DNA from: Phoronis australis
Lineage: Eukaryota > Phoronida > Phoronidae
Direction of reading: 5' to 3'
Assembly (NCBI GenBank): GCA_002633005.1
Contig: NMRA01000006.1
Location: forward strand, 258,544-322,543
DNA: 64,000 nucleotides
Shown: piece by piece, positions 42,701 through 50,377 of the stretch
How positions within the stretch are numbered: position 1 is the first letter of the stretch
How the letters are laid out: every line of letters starts with the position of its first letter
Translations under genes and position numbers: made by a program
The notes under the pieces: generated by a model
What the model saw: the letters and a program-made list of their open reading frames with translations, nothing else
Told to the model about the DNA's origin: nothing
The model's database searches: none

Positions 42701-45700
42701 CAGGGAGAAAGAACGGGAAAAATTTTCACTCGGTCCGTAGCAATATTGGTGAATTTTTCAATCCAAATTTTTTAATCTGATTTTTTTAATCCAACTTGGT
42801 CTTATTTTCTTTGCATGCTGTATGGGACTTCAAGAACTAGCTGATCGCCGAAATTGAAGGCAGGGGTGTCGTTTGAACGACTTGTGAACAAGTCAGAGGG
42901 AAGCACTAGGACACTAGTGTGATCGAGCGTGACCAGCGTTAATGCAGACCCTGATTTTTCATTTTCAAAAACACAGAACCCCGCTTAGGCGAACGTAAAA
43001 TTCAGTTTGTTTAGTAAATAAGCAAAATTCAAAGCGATCAATGACAAGAATGATCTGGGAATTACCTTAACTATTTTCACTGCACAATGCCACAGCTCCG
43101 TTTTACTGATACCTTGCACGTCATGTTTATTGTTTCACGAAATCAGAAAAAGAACGGTGTCACATTCTGAAAAAATGATTGAACAACTACTTGAAAATGT
43201 CTGTTGCAAAGTGATCATCGAACTACTGCATCTGCTGCGGGTAATTACTTTAGGAACCAATAATTCTGTTCAAAGAATTCATATTCTTTGAATTCCATCC
43301 GTTGCCCATGACTGCGGAAAATCGGGGTCTCTATATTAATCAAGAAACCATGAACGAAAATAAATGACCAATGTAATGGATGACACCCAGTTGTTAGTAC
43401 AAAATCTACAGAATGGGGCAAACGTCCCACTGCCAACACATACCAAATAACCTAGCGGCAAATCTTCATCTATTACGTGCACACAGTATAGAGGGAAAGC
43501 AGAATTGTATGTCAACTAACAACTTTCTCCACAAAAATCCAGAATATTTTACTTCGTAATTAGCATTGCTTCTGCTGCACAACAGTCACAAAGCAACATT
43601 AAAAATCTGATTAAGTGTAGCAACCATCATTTTAATTACTATTATTCATTCCCCATATCGATGCAATTACTAGGTGAATTGACCTATCGCCAGGACTTTG
43701 AGTGACAGGTTAACGCAGCATTCTTGACAGACCTTCGTTTCCAATCTGCCATTTTACCCGACAAACAACACGTTGTCGGGAAATACTTATGCTTTGTCGG
43801 GCGTCACATGGCTTTTCGCAAGGGGGGGCGGAGCTTGCGATAGGTCAATTACCACTCTAATCTCACTTCCCAGACCTGAGCATTCAAAAGACTCATAACT
43901 TGACCCACATCTCATGTCCAACACACATCGATGCAGCAAAAACAATGCTGGACCTTAAGACACTTTCTACAGGGCAAATCACAGTCCCATGGGCAGATGT
44001 TGCTTCAATACATTCAAATCCGCTAAACTACGTGAGGAAATTGCCTTCAAGCTAACGTGAACCAACATTGTGACAATGTGAAACTTATCATCACAGTTTC
44101 AAGCACAGAAAAAAGCATTGATGAAAGGATTTTGCCATTCGATAAAACCACTTATAAATAAAATTACTCAATCCAAAGCTAACAGCGCGTACTCTGATAC
44201 GAAGGTAATAATTAAAGGCGATACCAACATCGAACACAATCTGCGAATTCACCATGTCATTGGACAAAAACAACACACAGTATACAACATAAGACTATTG
44301 GTTAGTAAGTCGAAATTGATTTTGAGACACACAAGGGACACAATATACACAGGAGACAGCATAAATCCCCACCATCGCAGCTAAATTTACTACCCGGATA
44401 CAGACATCTTTGCTATAATGCCCCTACCAGGTCAATAAATGCCTAAATAAAACCCCCATTACATGGCAGTTTATAAAATATAGACGACAATGTGACGACA
44501 GGCTCATTTAAAGTTTTGTTTTTGAAGGAGTCAGTGCTTGCAGTGAACGTTTTGCGTAAAACTATCAAGTCGTGAAATTACGAATCTGGTTCCTAGCAAC
44601 ACAGAATGCACTAGAAGCTATCAGTCCTGGTCTATAAAGATAGACAGATATTAATTGAACATGAAATATCCAGCAATAGCCCCCATTTCTTGAGCACACC
44701 AGACACCTACCTTTGCCCCCCAATGTTCATACTTCACAAGTTGCACTATCTACATGTCTACATATACACCAGTAAACTGGGGCCTCAGCAGGTTTGTTAA
44801 TTACCAAGTATGTATATCGAGTACTCCATACCACACTCATTCGGTACAATGTTCGTTAGCTTCCGCAACAAACTTCCCACGCAAACCGTATTTCGAGATA
44901 AATTGAACTGTTAACGCAACCCCACGATGCTATGGCATCTCGCATTCACTTCATTTAAATCCCATCTCAAAATCTTCAAGTCTGCACACTTCGAATGTTC
45001 ACACTCTGACTGGCTGATATTTAACTGTAGTGCCTTCGGTACTGAAATCACACTCGATTTCAAGACTACGTATGCGACAAGTTGGAACTTTAGGGTCAAT
45101 CAGACACTCGACCAAACTTGAAAATTTAAAGACGAGGTTTGCACGTTTTCACACTTGAAAAAAAATCGGATATAACCTGATGGTTTTTGATACACGACTG
45201 CCTTCTTAAAACCTTGAAACAGCTTAAGCAAACACAAAAATCCATGTTTAATGTGCCATTCGAAGTTCACACACGACATCTCAACCAACCAACCTAAATG
45301 AGACAATATTATAAAACAGCCAAATGTTCAGCGCGTGCAGTCGCTCTCTAAAGTGACAAGCACGGAAAACTTCACTGTGTCGCACGGTGAAAATATAATA
45401 CCAAGAAAATGATCAACCGTTCATCAGAATTTCAAGGCAAGAACAATGTGATTGGCTAAAAGGTGTATTCCATAGCAGCCAATCAAAAGTGGCCCAGAGG
45501 ATTATTGGCTTCAAAAAATACCGAAACAGGCACTTTGCGGTTCTATTATAGCATGCACTGAAGTCAGCGGAAAATGGCCACAGATAAGAAATTTTATTTT
45601 CTTATGTACGTCAACATGGTTTTACAGTCAAGCGAAATATTTCTAATGCGTTACAATTTTGTTAGAAAAGACAAGGGTCAGCTTTGGCTGGCAATTTGTT

Positions 45701-47008
45701 GCACATGCATGTCTTTTTAAGTAGTAATGACCACAATGATGTCATCCACATTTTGAGAAATAAAAGGAATGAGTTTGTTCCTTACTACAATACCAAAGTG
45801 GTTCGAAAACTCACCACTAGGGAGAATCAAAATAATTCTGAGTATCAAACAACTATCAATTAAAGTCTCACTGATGTCTATGCAACAAATTAAACAATCA
45901 TCAACAAATTTTTACTTTCCACATAATTTGTTAACCGAATTGACTCACCGAAGAAACTTATAAACAGGCATTCAATGTAAAATTTCAGCAAGTTATATGC
46001 GGAGAAAACTGGGTTAGTATTGGATTACAAGGTGATGGTGAGGAAGCTCTACACAAATAGATATAGTAGCATCCATGGGATGCCATAAGTATATTGACAG
46101 TGGGGTATCCACACTTCATCTCAATGCAGATAAATCTTAAGCAAACAAATCTATCATGCATTTTTGCATGGCGTGAAGAACGCTAAACTAACACAAAATC
46201 AAAATCTAGGCATTATGAGCTAAGAAAACACATGGGTTTATCTAACAGTGCACGAGTTATTGGACTTCAAAAGGTCTGGGAAATTTAAGCTCAGGTCACA
46301 AAAAGCGTATAGAATGCCTCTATGGTTTCATTGTATGGCTGCTGTCCTGCCATTGAACAGACAGATAGTATGCCATTCGACCTAGATTCAAAAGTTTAAG
46401 GTCAACTTCTCAACATTGACAAAATGCCAACGCAATTCGTTCAGCCAAAATGTATCGAAAAGGTGACGCAGTGTAATAAAAAGAAATGCGACCTAGACTG
46501 GAAAGGTCTTGCATGAAAATAGTGGAACATTAACACGTGATTTAGAAGCTAAGTTTCAGCGGAACGTCGATTTTGACTGAACTGTTAAGTTCACACCACA
46601 TGTCGGCCATTTTGATAGTCGAGTACAGAATCGGAGGTCCTACCTGTAAATCAACAGAATTGTTGGCCAACTGACTGACATTCGGCAATGATCCTCCCAT
46701 ATACTTCCCAATATACGGCTGGCCCATGTGTACATTAGGGTGATACGACGTCCCGGGCATCTAGAAATAATTATGACAAATCAAATTATCGTAAAAGCTG
46801 ACAACATTCTACGACTCGCGACATGTATCGGTTAAAATACCAGGAATTTCTGAGACAAATCTCGAAGCAGAGAGCAAAAAATCAGATAGGTACTCACTCT
46901 TGTTGCCCCGGAGACCTCTCTCATAATTGCTTCAAAAGCAGCCGTTTCTTCGGCCTGCTTTTGAGTGTGCAAAGCGATCTTCTCACTGAATTTCCGTGGA
47001 TTCGCCAT
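373..47008 (-). CDS. CRTC: CREB-regulated transcription coactivator (CRTC/TORC), 5' ten coding exons; 3' end outside window
   Basis: Coding exons on the minus strand: 46898-47008, 46644-46760, 15010-15138, 13341-13408, 12539-12627, 12099-12175, 8476-8519, 7152-7473, 2675-2788 and 373-750. They total 1449 bp (483 codons) with compatible phases and GT-AG borders throughout. Family knowledge: CRTCs are latent cytoplasmic coactivators, held by 14-3-3 after SIK/AMPK phosphorylation; on dephosphorylation they enter the nucleus and bind CREB bZIP through an N-terminal coiled coil. Seen here: the N-terminal CREB-binding segment (residues 1-76), the SIK/AMPK-type site in RRVSSDSAL (Ser145 by this numbering, equivalent to human CRTC2 Ser171), the SRPKSC block, the [13 protein letters not shown] block (from residue 233), and a Q/P/S-rich part with a nine-Gln run (411-419). 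Human CRTCs have roughly 620-690 residues, so the C-terminal transactivation domain is missing beyond position 1. Vertebrate paralogue (1, 2 or 3) cannot be assigned; a single pre-duplication orthologue is likely. Confidence 0.95.
564..600. repeat. CTG/CAG trinucleotide run in CRTC coding sequence
   Basis: Twelve near-perfect CTG triplets on the plus strand with one TTG and one ATG interruption; read on the minus strand it gives [12 protein letters not shown]. Length polymorphism is expected. Confidence 0.95.
751..2674 (-). other. CRTC intron 9
   Basis: Low-complexity AT-rich intron. About 2090-2150 holds a degraded tRNA-like stretch (acttgaacccaggatcttcc, a B-box-like remnant) and about 2200-2400 a copy of the dispersed AT-rich repeat family A. 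No other gene is seen. Confidence 0.65.
2675..2788 (-). CDS. CRTC: CRTC exon 9: Gln/Asn-rich linker
   Basis: 38 codons, phase 0 on both sides, residues 320-357, including [18 protein letters not shown] and ending LTNSQ. Acceptor CTCGCACCACAG, donor CAG/GTAGGT. The match to other CRTCs is weak because this region is poorly conserved; the call rests on open frame, phase fit with exons 8 and 10, and the Q-rich composition typical of this part of the protein. It could be alternatively spliced, since skipping keeps the frame. Confidence 0.75.
4340..5770. repeat. Old dispersed repeat related to 8795-9560
   Basis: Shares ordered blocks with 8795-9560: tgatttcttatcA/Tctcag, ggttttccatgaatta, and gtca-gacggctg motifs near the 3' part. 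Heavily diverged; boundaries are approximate. Confidence 0.35.
6164..6339. mobile_element. MITE with AATTGACCTATCGC-type ends, copy 1
   Basis: About 176 bp starting aattgcccaatcgc and ending agatcaatt, sharing internal blocks with the element at 43677-43850 in the opposite orientation, including caacgtgttgtttgt and aaaatggcag-ttggaaacga. No coding capacity; non-autonomous DNA transposon by structure. Confidence 0.65.
7152..7473 (-). CDS. CRTC: CRTC exon 8: SLPDLT / splicing-domain exon
   Basis: 322 bp: one base closing Ser212 and 107 codons (residues 213-319). Begins [13 protein letters not shown] and contains [20 protein letters not shown], the best conserved central block of the family, which in mammalian CRTC2 overlaps nuclear export sequences. 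It ends Pro/Ser/Arg-rich, with [13 protein letters not shown] as a possible proline-directed kinase region. Acceptor CTGCGTTTCAG, donor CCG/GTGAGT. Locally GC-rich compared with the flanking introns. Confidence 0.96.
7474..8475 (-). other. CRTC intron 7
   Basis: Contains a short GT dinucleotide run near 7772-7790 and a tRNA-derived SINE at about 8090-8425. Nothing else is recognised. Confidence 0.65.
8090..8425 (-). mobile_element. tRNA-derived SINE (family D), copy 1
   Basis: On the minus strand it has a tRNA-like head (TTAGCTCGGCTAGGAGTGTT) and then GCTGATCTCAGAAAACCAC. The same head and body occur at about 18905-19185 (minus), 48385-48480 (plus) and 49470-49560 (plus). This copy and the 18905 copy also share a flank ending cgatcatgtc-ccttaa. 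Confidence 0.6.
8476..8519 (-). CDS. CRTC: CRTC exon 7 (44-bp micro-exon)
   Basis: Encodes [14 protein letters not shown] and two bases (AG) of Ser212. The SRPKSC-EVPGI motif is a hallmark shared with vertebrate CRTCs (SRPKSCEVPGI). Acceptor TTTTCTTTCAG, donor ATTAG/GTGAGT. Too short to be detected by ORF length, but motif, phase and splice sites all agree. Confidence 0.95.
8795..9560. repeat. Old dispersed repeat related to 4340-5770
   Basis: Diverged second copy of the repeat in intron 8, with tgatttcttatcattcattc, gagattttccatgaataa and cccgtcatgacggctg; the 25-bp minisatellite grew inside it. Confidence 0.35.
9291..9390. repeat. Minisatellite, four 25-bp units
   Basis: Unit accgtcagagtagtctcccc + tgatg, exactly four times; one unit has a T-to-C change. 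No spacers, so not CRISPR. Confidence 0.97.
9919..10342. mobile_element. MITE with about 38-bp terminal inverted repeats
   Basis: Left end cagagccctgttgcatgaaa continuing to cccaaacagggact; right end is its inverted counterpart (agtccctatttgggac...gcaactgagcactg). The 424-bp body has no significant coding frame. I could not define a target-site duplication. Confidence 0.75.
10496..10630. mobile_element. Short MITE, TIR caggggcggat, 5-bp TSD gacca
   Basis: Begins caggggcggatcaagg and ends cctggattcgcctatg (inverted). Immediately flanked on both sides by gacca (10491-10495 and 10631-10635). Same family as 50210-50377. Confidence 0.82.
10855..10866 (+). promoter_or_regulatory. CTCF-like site CCACCAGGTGGC
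   Basis: Perfect match to the 12-bp core CCASYAGRKGGC; the sequence is also near-palindromic (tgccacc-a-ggtggca). Binding is not shown by sequence alone. Confidence 0.35.
11665..11830 (-). mobile_element. tRNA-derived SINE (family C), copy 1
   Basis: The minus strand reads GGTCCCGATGGCTCACTGAC and later GTGGGTTCGAGTCCCGGTCG, a clear A box and B box. The flanks (cacgtgacctaa on one side, caatcggactta on the other) recur in copies at 33395-33520 and 54205-54370. Anticodon-loop and stem decay argue against a functional tRNA. Confidence 0.82.
12099..12175 (-). CDS. CRTC: CRTC exon 6
   Basis: 77 bp: two bases closing Val172 and 25 codons ending PYWDSKK, the counterpart of human QAWDTKK at the same exon end. 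Phase 0 at the 3' end, donor GTAAGA; acceptor GTTCTTGCAG. Confidence 0.93.
12176..12538 (-). other. CRTC intron 5
   Basis: 363 bp between exons 6 and 5; no repeat or gene recognised. Confidence 0.85.
12539..12627 (-). CDS. CRTC: CRTC exon 5: SIK/AMPK phosphorylation site exon
   Basis: 89 bp: one base closing Arg142, 29 codons, one base opening Val172. Carries [14 protein letters not shown]; Ser145 fits the Leu/Arg-x-x-Ser-x-x-x-Leu type site that in CRTC2 (Ser171) is phosphorylated by SIK and AMPK to recruit 14-3-3. The Arg at -3 and Leu at +4 are both present, so cytoplasmic retention control is probably conserved. Acceptor TCTCTGCCAG, donor CGAG/GTGAGT. Confidence 0.96.
12628..13340 (-). 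other. CRTC intron 4
   Basis: 713 bp, AT-rich; nothing recognised. Confidence 0.85.
13341..13408 (-). CDS. CRTC: CRTC exon 4
   Basis: 68 bp: 22 codons plus two bases (AG) completing Arg142 with exon 5. Encodes [20 protein letters not shown] then WR, matching the human SCPYGTMYLSPP...SWRR block. Acceptor CTGGCAG, donor CAG/GTAAGC. Unrelated open frames on the plus strand across this exon are shadows. Confidence 0.94.
13409..15009 (-). other. CRTC intron 3
   Basis: Contains a dispersed family A copy at about 14740-14950 close to exon 3. The rest is unremarkable. Confidence 0.7.
14740..14950. repeat. Dispersed AT-rich repeat, family A (representative copy)
   Basis: Typical blocks: ttcttcact, ataattgccaaa-ttggcat, ttttcaaaagcca, and acaaaacaaaat-gc-ttttt. 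Further copies at about 2200-2400, 16887-17080, 29565-29860, 30870-31090, 31800-32110, 34220-34420, 35780-36060, 54400-54660 and 57530-57790, in both orientations. Non-coding; probably a non-autonomous transposon. Confidence 0.55.
15010..15138 (-). CDS. CRTC: CRTC exon 3: basic arginine-rich segment
   Basis: 43 codons, phase 0 at both ends (residues 77-119). Reads [15 protein letters not shown] then [15 protein letters not shown] and PFPVDKR; it aligns with the human stretch around LVDRVYRERGRL...SVDK. The acceptor (TTGTTGTCCATAG) is strong. The donor AGA/GTATCC is weak, but the phase fits exon 4 exactly and the homologous exon ends at the same VDK motif. It lies 31.5 kb from exon 2. Confidence 0.88.
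15313..15390. repeat. Imperfect 25-bp tandem repeat
   Basis: About three units of catgaattctatcccatgaa type. Confidence 0.8.
16847..17379. repeat. 533-bp direct repeat, unit 1
   Basis: Nearly identical to 17381-17911, separated only by the single N at 17380. About ten substitutions or indels distinguish the units, an allelic level of difference. Contains a family A segment. Confidence 0.95.
17381..17911. repeat. 533-bp direct repeat, unit 2
   Basis: Starts ttacagtggcttcaacag, exactly as unit 1, and ends cacagcacct before unique sequence. See unit 1; likely a false duplication at an assembly join. Confidence 0.95.
18377..18416. repeat. Short tandem repeat gggaatatac x4
   Basis: Four 10-11-bp units with one A-for-G change. 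Confidence 0.9.
18905..19185 (-). mobile_element. tRNA-derived SINE (family D), copy 2
   Basis: The minus strand shows GTAGGTTCGATTCTGCGCTG (B box) followed by GCTGATCTTAGAAAAT; related to 8090-8425 along its whole length. Confidence 0.6.
21935..22180. mobile_element. Fold-back (long palindromic) element
   Basis: Inverted repeat centred at about 22067. Inner arms 22012-22060 and 22075-22123 pair closely (ctcaggtttatgacat with atgtcataaacctgag); outer arms continue with weaker pairing. The loop is about 14 nt. Resembles a fold-back MITE. Confidence 0.75.
23379..23531 (+). other. Weak plus-strand exon candidate in CRTC intron 2
   Basis: 51 codons open in phase 0 between an AG (ccgtag) and a good donor GAG/GTAAGA; includes [17 protein letters not shown] and [15 protein letters not shown]. 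Codon third positions are GC-richer than the surrounding intron. I do not recognise the family. It could be a nested gene's exon, a captured pseudogene piece or chance; a stop lies just upstream, and the assembly duplication starts 30 bp downstream. Confidence 0.25.
23561..23650. repeat. 90-bp direct repeat, copy 1, ending at an N
   Basis: Identical to 23987-24076 over 90 bp and terminated by the N at 23651. Looks like the overlapping ends of two contigs left unmerged. Confidence 0.95.
23987..24076. repeat. 90-bp direct repeat, copy 2
   Basis: Exact copy of 23561-23650, continuing into unique sequence. Confidence 0.95.
24234..24251. repeat. GC-rich hairpin gcggagct-ag-agctccgc
   Basis: Perfect 8-bp arms with a 2-nt spacer in AT-rich surroundings. 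Confidence 0.9.
27170..27303. repeat. Degenerate tandem repeat, tctctgatgctcaat units
   Basis: Five or so units of variable spacing containing tctctgatgctcaatatt. Confidence 0.8.
27660..28240. repeat. Dispersed repeat family B with internal repeats, copy 1
   Basis: Contains several sub-repeats of the form aaaattgccactaggag..., each followed by aaatttcagaaagatc-like and tctgaagatacagatg-like blocks. A second copy lies at 55855-56690. Each sub-repeat carries a CTCF-like core (for example ccactagaggg). Confidence 0.7.
33395..33520 (-). mobile_element. tRNA-derived SINE (family C), copy 2
   Basis: The minus strand reads GGTCCCGATAGCTCAGTGGA ... TCTCGGGTTCGAGTGCGAGT; same body as 11665-11830. 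Confidence 0.8.
41041..41344. mobile_element. MITE with ctaccctagaacaa inverted ends
   Basis: Left end ccacgctacgagctacccta, right end the inverted form (tagggtaacttttagtgtgg). Internal copies of gctaccctagaacaagt suggest nested subterminal repeats. TSD not defined. Confidence 0.65.
42633..42650 (+). promoter_or_regulatory. Tandem TCAAGGTCA-type half-sites
   Basis: The sequence aaggtcaaggtcaaggta contains overlapping extended nuclear-receptor half-sites (ERR/SF-1 type). Function is speculative. Confidence 0.2.
43677..43850. mobile_element. MITE with AATTGACCTATCGC ends, copy 2
   Basis: Perfect 14-bp terminal inverted repeats (aattgacctatcgc ... gcgataggtcaatt) around a 174-bp element with no coding frame. 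Same family as 6164-6339. Confidence 0.82.
46644..46760 (-). CDS. CRTC: CRTC exon 2
   Basis: 39 codons, phase 0 at both ends, acceptor TTATTTCTAG and donor CAG/GTAGGA. It contains the conserved [10 protein letters not shown] block (human: YGGSLPNVNQI) preceded by an Asn/His/Gly-rich stretch. It completes the N-terminal CREB-binding part (residues 38-76). Confidence 0.95.
46898..47008 (-). CDS. CRTC: CRTC exon 1: start codon and CREB-binding N-terminus
   Basis: Encodes 37 residues beginning [20 protein letters not shown], the near-invariant CRTC N-terminus that forms the coiled coil contacting the CREB bZIP. The ATG has A at -3 and G at +4, and an in-frame TAG lies 18 nt upstream, so this is the first usable start. 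The exon ends ACAAGA before the donor GTGAGT, phase 0. The following intron is only 137 bp. Confidence 0.97.
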
Positions 47009-47350
47009 TATGGATGAACTGTGCTAGCTTGTTATGATTCGAGCATTGCAGGGGGTTAGCGTTTATGCACCAATGGAAGGTCGCATTTAAGTCACATGAT
47101 ACTTCATTTCTACTCAATAGGTGTCAGCACTCTTTCTATTACATTTTCATCTCACCTGTTAGCATACATAAATTGACTTTAAACGATATTAAACTCGTGC
47201 TTTCTGTCAAAAAACAAACTTTGATTTTGGCCACTTACAGTTATAAAATTAGGTTTGTTTTGTTCCGTGCTCTGTTTAGATGTGACCGTTGGGATCGAGA
47301 TTCGAGAATAACAAACAGTTCGTTATTTCTAAGACTAAGATCATTGTTTA
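47009..47350 (-). promoter_or_regulatory. Putative CRTC 5'UTR and proximal promoter
   Basis: Immediately upstream of the CRTC start codon. An in-frame TAG 18 nt upstream fixes the start. I see no TATA box or CpG-rich core that would pin the transcription start. Confidence 0.35.
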
Positions 47351-48294
47351 GATAGGTATTATAGTTTCATTAGGTTTTTTGCAGTTACGTATCAACGTGA
47401 GACTATAGACATAGCAAATGGTCAGTACAGGAGTTTATTAGCGGATTACTGTTGGTGTAGCAAAAGTTCTATTTAATAACAGTTAGGGGACAAAAATTCA
47501 CCGTGACCAAAATGTTAACTGACCCAGTAATTTTCATGTTGTGAATTTGCATTTCACGACGTACTTGCAATATTACTGTGCATTACAGTATTTGATAGTT
47601 TCTCTTTCTATTTCAGCGATATAAATGTAACTTTGATACTCAATCTTGGAATTCACTTTCTAAAATCGTCTAAGTATCCACTCAACTTCTCTATTTAGGG
47701 TTTTGATTAGACTCACTTTTAATTGTCACTTTCCCGATGAGCACGTATTGCACGGATTTTTGATAGCATACCCCAAGGCCTAATTTCGAATAATTAATCA
47801 TTCCAGTTTCTGAAAAGTAAGCCCAGAGTATTGTCGGAGCCTGAGTTCACAGTCAAATCAATCACTATACATGCATCATTGTTTGACCGTTGCAAATCCG
47901 GTTGAAAATGATATAATTACGACAAACAGTTGGCTGGCTGTAATCGTGATTTAAAATGGTTTTCTAAAATACGTTCAATGCGGCAAAGAGTAGTTATTTC
48001 TAAAATTGTCATTTTGCAAAAAATGCTGAAATAAACACTTTCATTATGTTTCTCCAAAGACTTATTAACTTTGTTCAACGGAATAAACTCGACAAAATGT
48101 ATGCCCAAAGGCGTGAACAATCAAACGATTCGATTTCATATACAGTATCTTGTTAAAGAGACCGTCATTATCGGTTTTACGACCGAAAAAATAAATGTAA
48201 TAATTGTTGGATGGGATAGTCTTTTTAAAGTTATTAACTTTGACCAGAGCTATTAAACAACAAAACCCGCTGAAATCCAGCCCGGTGACTTCAC

Positions 48295-48379
48295 ATTATA
48301 TTATCATTATATTATCATTATATTATCATTATATTATCATTATATAATCATTATATTATCATTATATTATCATTATTTA
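48295..48379. repeat. 11-bp microsatellite attatattatc x7
   Basis: Seven units, one with an internal T-to-A change. Confidence 0.97.
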
Positions 48380-48384
48380 TCGGG

Positions 48385-48480
48385 AGCGATTTAGTTCCGA
48401 CATCAGAGTTAGGCTACAACTGCGGCCGGTTAGATTCTGCGTTGAGGCTGATCTCAGAAAATCACTTTCCTCGCCAAAAA
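48385..48480 (+). mobile_element. tRNA-derived SINE (family D), copy 3
   Basis: gcgatttagttccgacatca as head and gctgatctcagaaaatcact as body; decayed. Confidence 0.5.
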
Positions 48481-49469
48481 TGTGCTTTTAATTTAGCACT
48501 GCTTTTCAAACAATTGTGATCTAAAAGCCTGATGATTTAACCTAGCGCTGAACCCATTTGTATTGTGCTGTTAGGTGTATCTCAAATATTTTGAGGTCAG
48601 CTGTTGTGATGGTGGTTGAAAGTCAGCCAACGAAAGCCGCGAAACCGTGTTGTAAATAATTAGTGCATTTTTATAAAGTGGTGTCAACATGTATTTTCTA
48701 GGTCATTTCACTATTGGCACTGTATTGATGTCACATTACATTATACTGTTTAAAAACAAATTGAGAAATTCGAAAACGAGGTAAAACGTGTGGAAGTGAA
48801 TTGATCGTCGGACAATGAAATCAGCCTGGAATCGAACTTTCGTTTCACGCATTTTACTGAAAATGACACATATAAACGAAGCAAAATATGATGCAGCTAA
48901 TTTCAACATCAACTCTCTGTATTCTGATATATCACAACAGGGTAGGCCTACTACTCAGAAACTAACCGTCACTACAATGTGAAAATGACTGAATATTGAC
49001 ATCCATGCCGGATTTGATTACATGGAACGTCATCGTTTTCACGGCTGAAAAACGCAGTTTTGTGGTTATTGTTGAATAGGATAAGACTTCTGAAGTTTTT
49101 ACCTTTGACCAAAGCTAAAAAACAATAAATTCGTTGTATTTTTGTGATTTCATTAAAAATCGACAACTCCCGCCGTTGTCTGCCAGACATTCGCTGAAAT
49201 CAGTCAATGATGATGTCTCCGCCAGTTTTGCTTAACATCAAAGATACTATATCCCAAGCTTAGGTAACTATAAAATCTTTGTTAACATTCTCTGCCATTT
49301 GACTAGTGTGGTTTAGTTCTGCCAACAATGTGTTGGACTGTTGCTGGCAGTAGAGGCAAAGATATTGTGGGAACTGCGATACCCGTTGCCCTGAATCGAA
49401 CCCACTAGCTCGCCAGTAACAGTCGAACCGGCTTTGCGGCTATACTTTGGTTAAATAACAGTAAAAAAA

Positions 49470-49560
49470 CGGCGGCGATTTAGCTCAATCAGCAAAGTGT
49501 TAGACTGCGTCGCGGGAATCTCAGGTGCGATTACGCGCTGGGGCTAATCTAAGTTGATTT
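49470..49560 (+). mobile_element. tRNA-derived SINE (family D), copy 4
   Basis: gcgatttagctcaatcagca (A box) and caggtgcgattacgcgctgg (decayed B box) followed by the family body. Not a real tRNA: the B box lacks GGTTCGA. Confidence 0.6.
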
Positions 49561-50209
49561 TTCGCCTTTAATGACACAAATATCGTCAATTTGTCAATTA
49601 CTTGAAATAGCTTTCGTTTAGTGGCGCTCTTTTGGTTTCTTAAGTAACTCGAGCTCATTATAGAAGATTCCCGTTTATACAAAACAAGTTTCAGAAAGCT
49701 GATTCAGCTGGAGGTCGAGTCTGCAACATTCCGATTTTGAAAATATTCTACGGGATCTATTTTTAAATAGCATATGTAACTATTTAAAAAATGGAATAGG
49801 TTACTGGTCGATTTTACAACTGTCAAGCTGGGAACCAGTTTTGTAGCGTAAAAACGGAATTAAAATTCAGACGCAAGTCAAATTACTTGGATAACGTTTT
49901 CTTTCCTTCAATCTCTTTACGGGATCGTGGCGTGTCCCACAGACTTGGGCCATAAAGGACATTTCTGACGATATTGACTGTAATGAGGCAACTATTTATG
50001 AGTCACTTTTTAAACGGCTTTCAACCCGTTTAAGAAGCAAATATTTGATTTAGACCACTCACGCTCTAAAACTCATCTCGGCTTGCCCCTCACTATGACA
50101 AGTGATTTCTGGATTTGCAGACTTCGTGACAGTTCGTTATCCCGCGAGACTGTGCTCGGCGCATAAAACGACACGCCAACTTGTTGAACCTGCTGTCACT
50201 CATTTCGAA

Positions 50210-50377
50210 CAGGGGCGGATCCAGGGTTTTTAGTTGGAGAGAGAGGGAGGGCAGGGCACAGTATTAGTCAGGATTTTGCCCGTCAGACATTCGCACTCCC
50301 GAACAGCCAAGTGGAATTTGGGAGAATTTGGGGGGGGGCATGGCCGCCTTGGCCCCCTCCCTCTAAGTCCGCCACTG
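50210..50377. mobile_element. Short MITE, TIR cagtggcggac, 5-bp TSD tcgaa
   Basis: Begins caggggcggatccagg and ends with the inverted form gtccgccactg; flanked by tcgaa on both sides (50205-50209, 50378-50382). Same family as 10496-10630. Confidence 0.85.

Larger units (their letters stand above)
15139..46643 (-). other. CRTC intron 2 (31.5 kb)
   Basis: Separates the CREB-binding exons 1-2 from the regulatory exons. I find no convincing complete nested gene. It holds family A repeats, SINEs, MITEs at 41041-41344 and 43677-43850, a fold-back element near 22067, minisatellites near 15313, 18377 and 27170, and two assembly-suspect duplications with N bases. All open frames over 100 codons in it lack splice or homology support. 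Confidence 0.85.

Noticed and set aside
49385-49445. tRNA-like gaatcgaacccac stretch
   Set aside because: No complete cloverleaf; resembles a decayed SINE head, too short to annotate.
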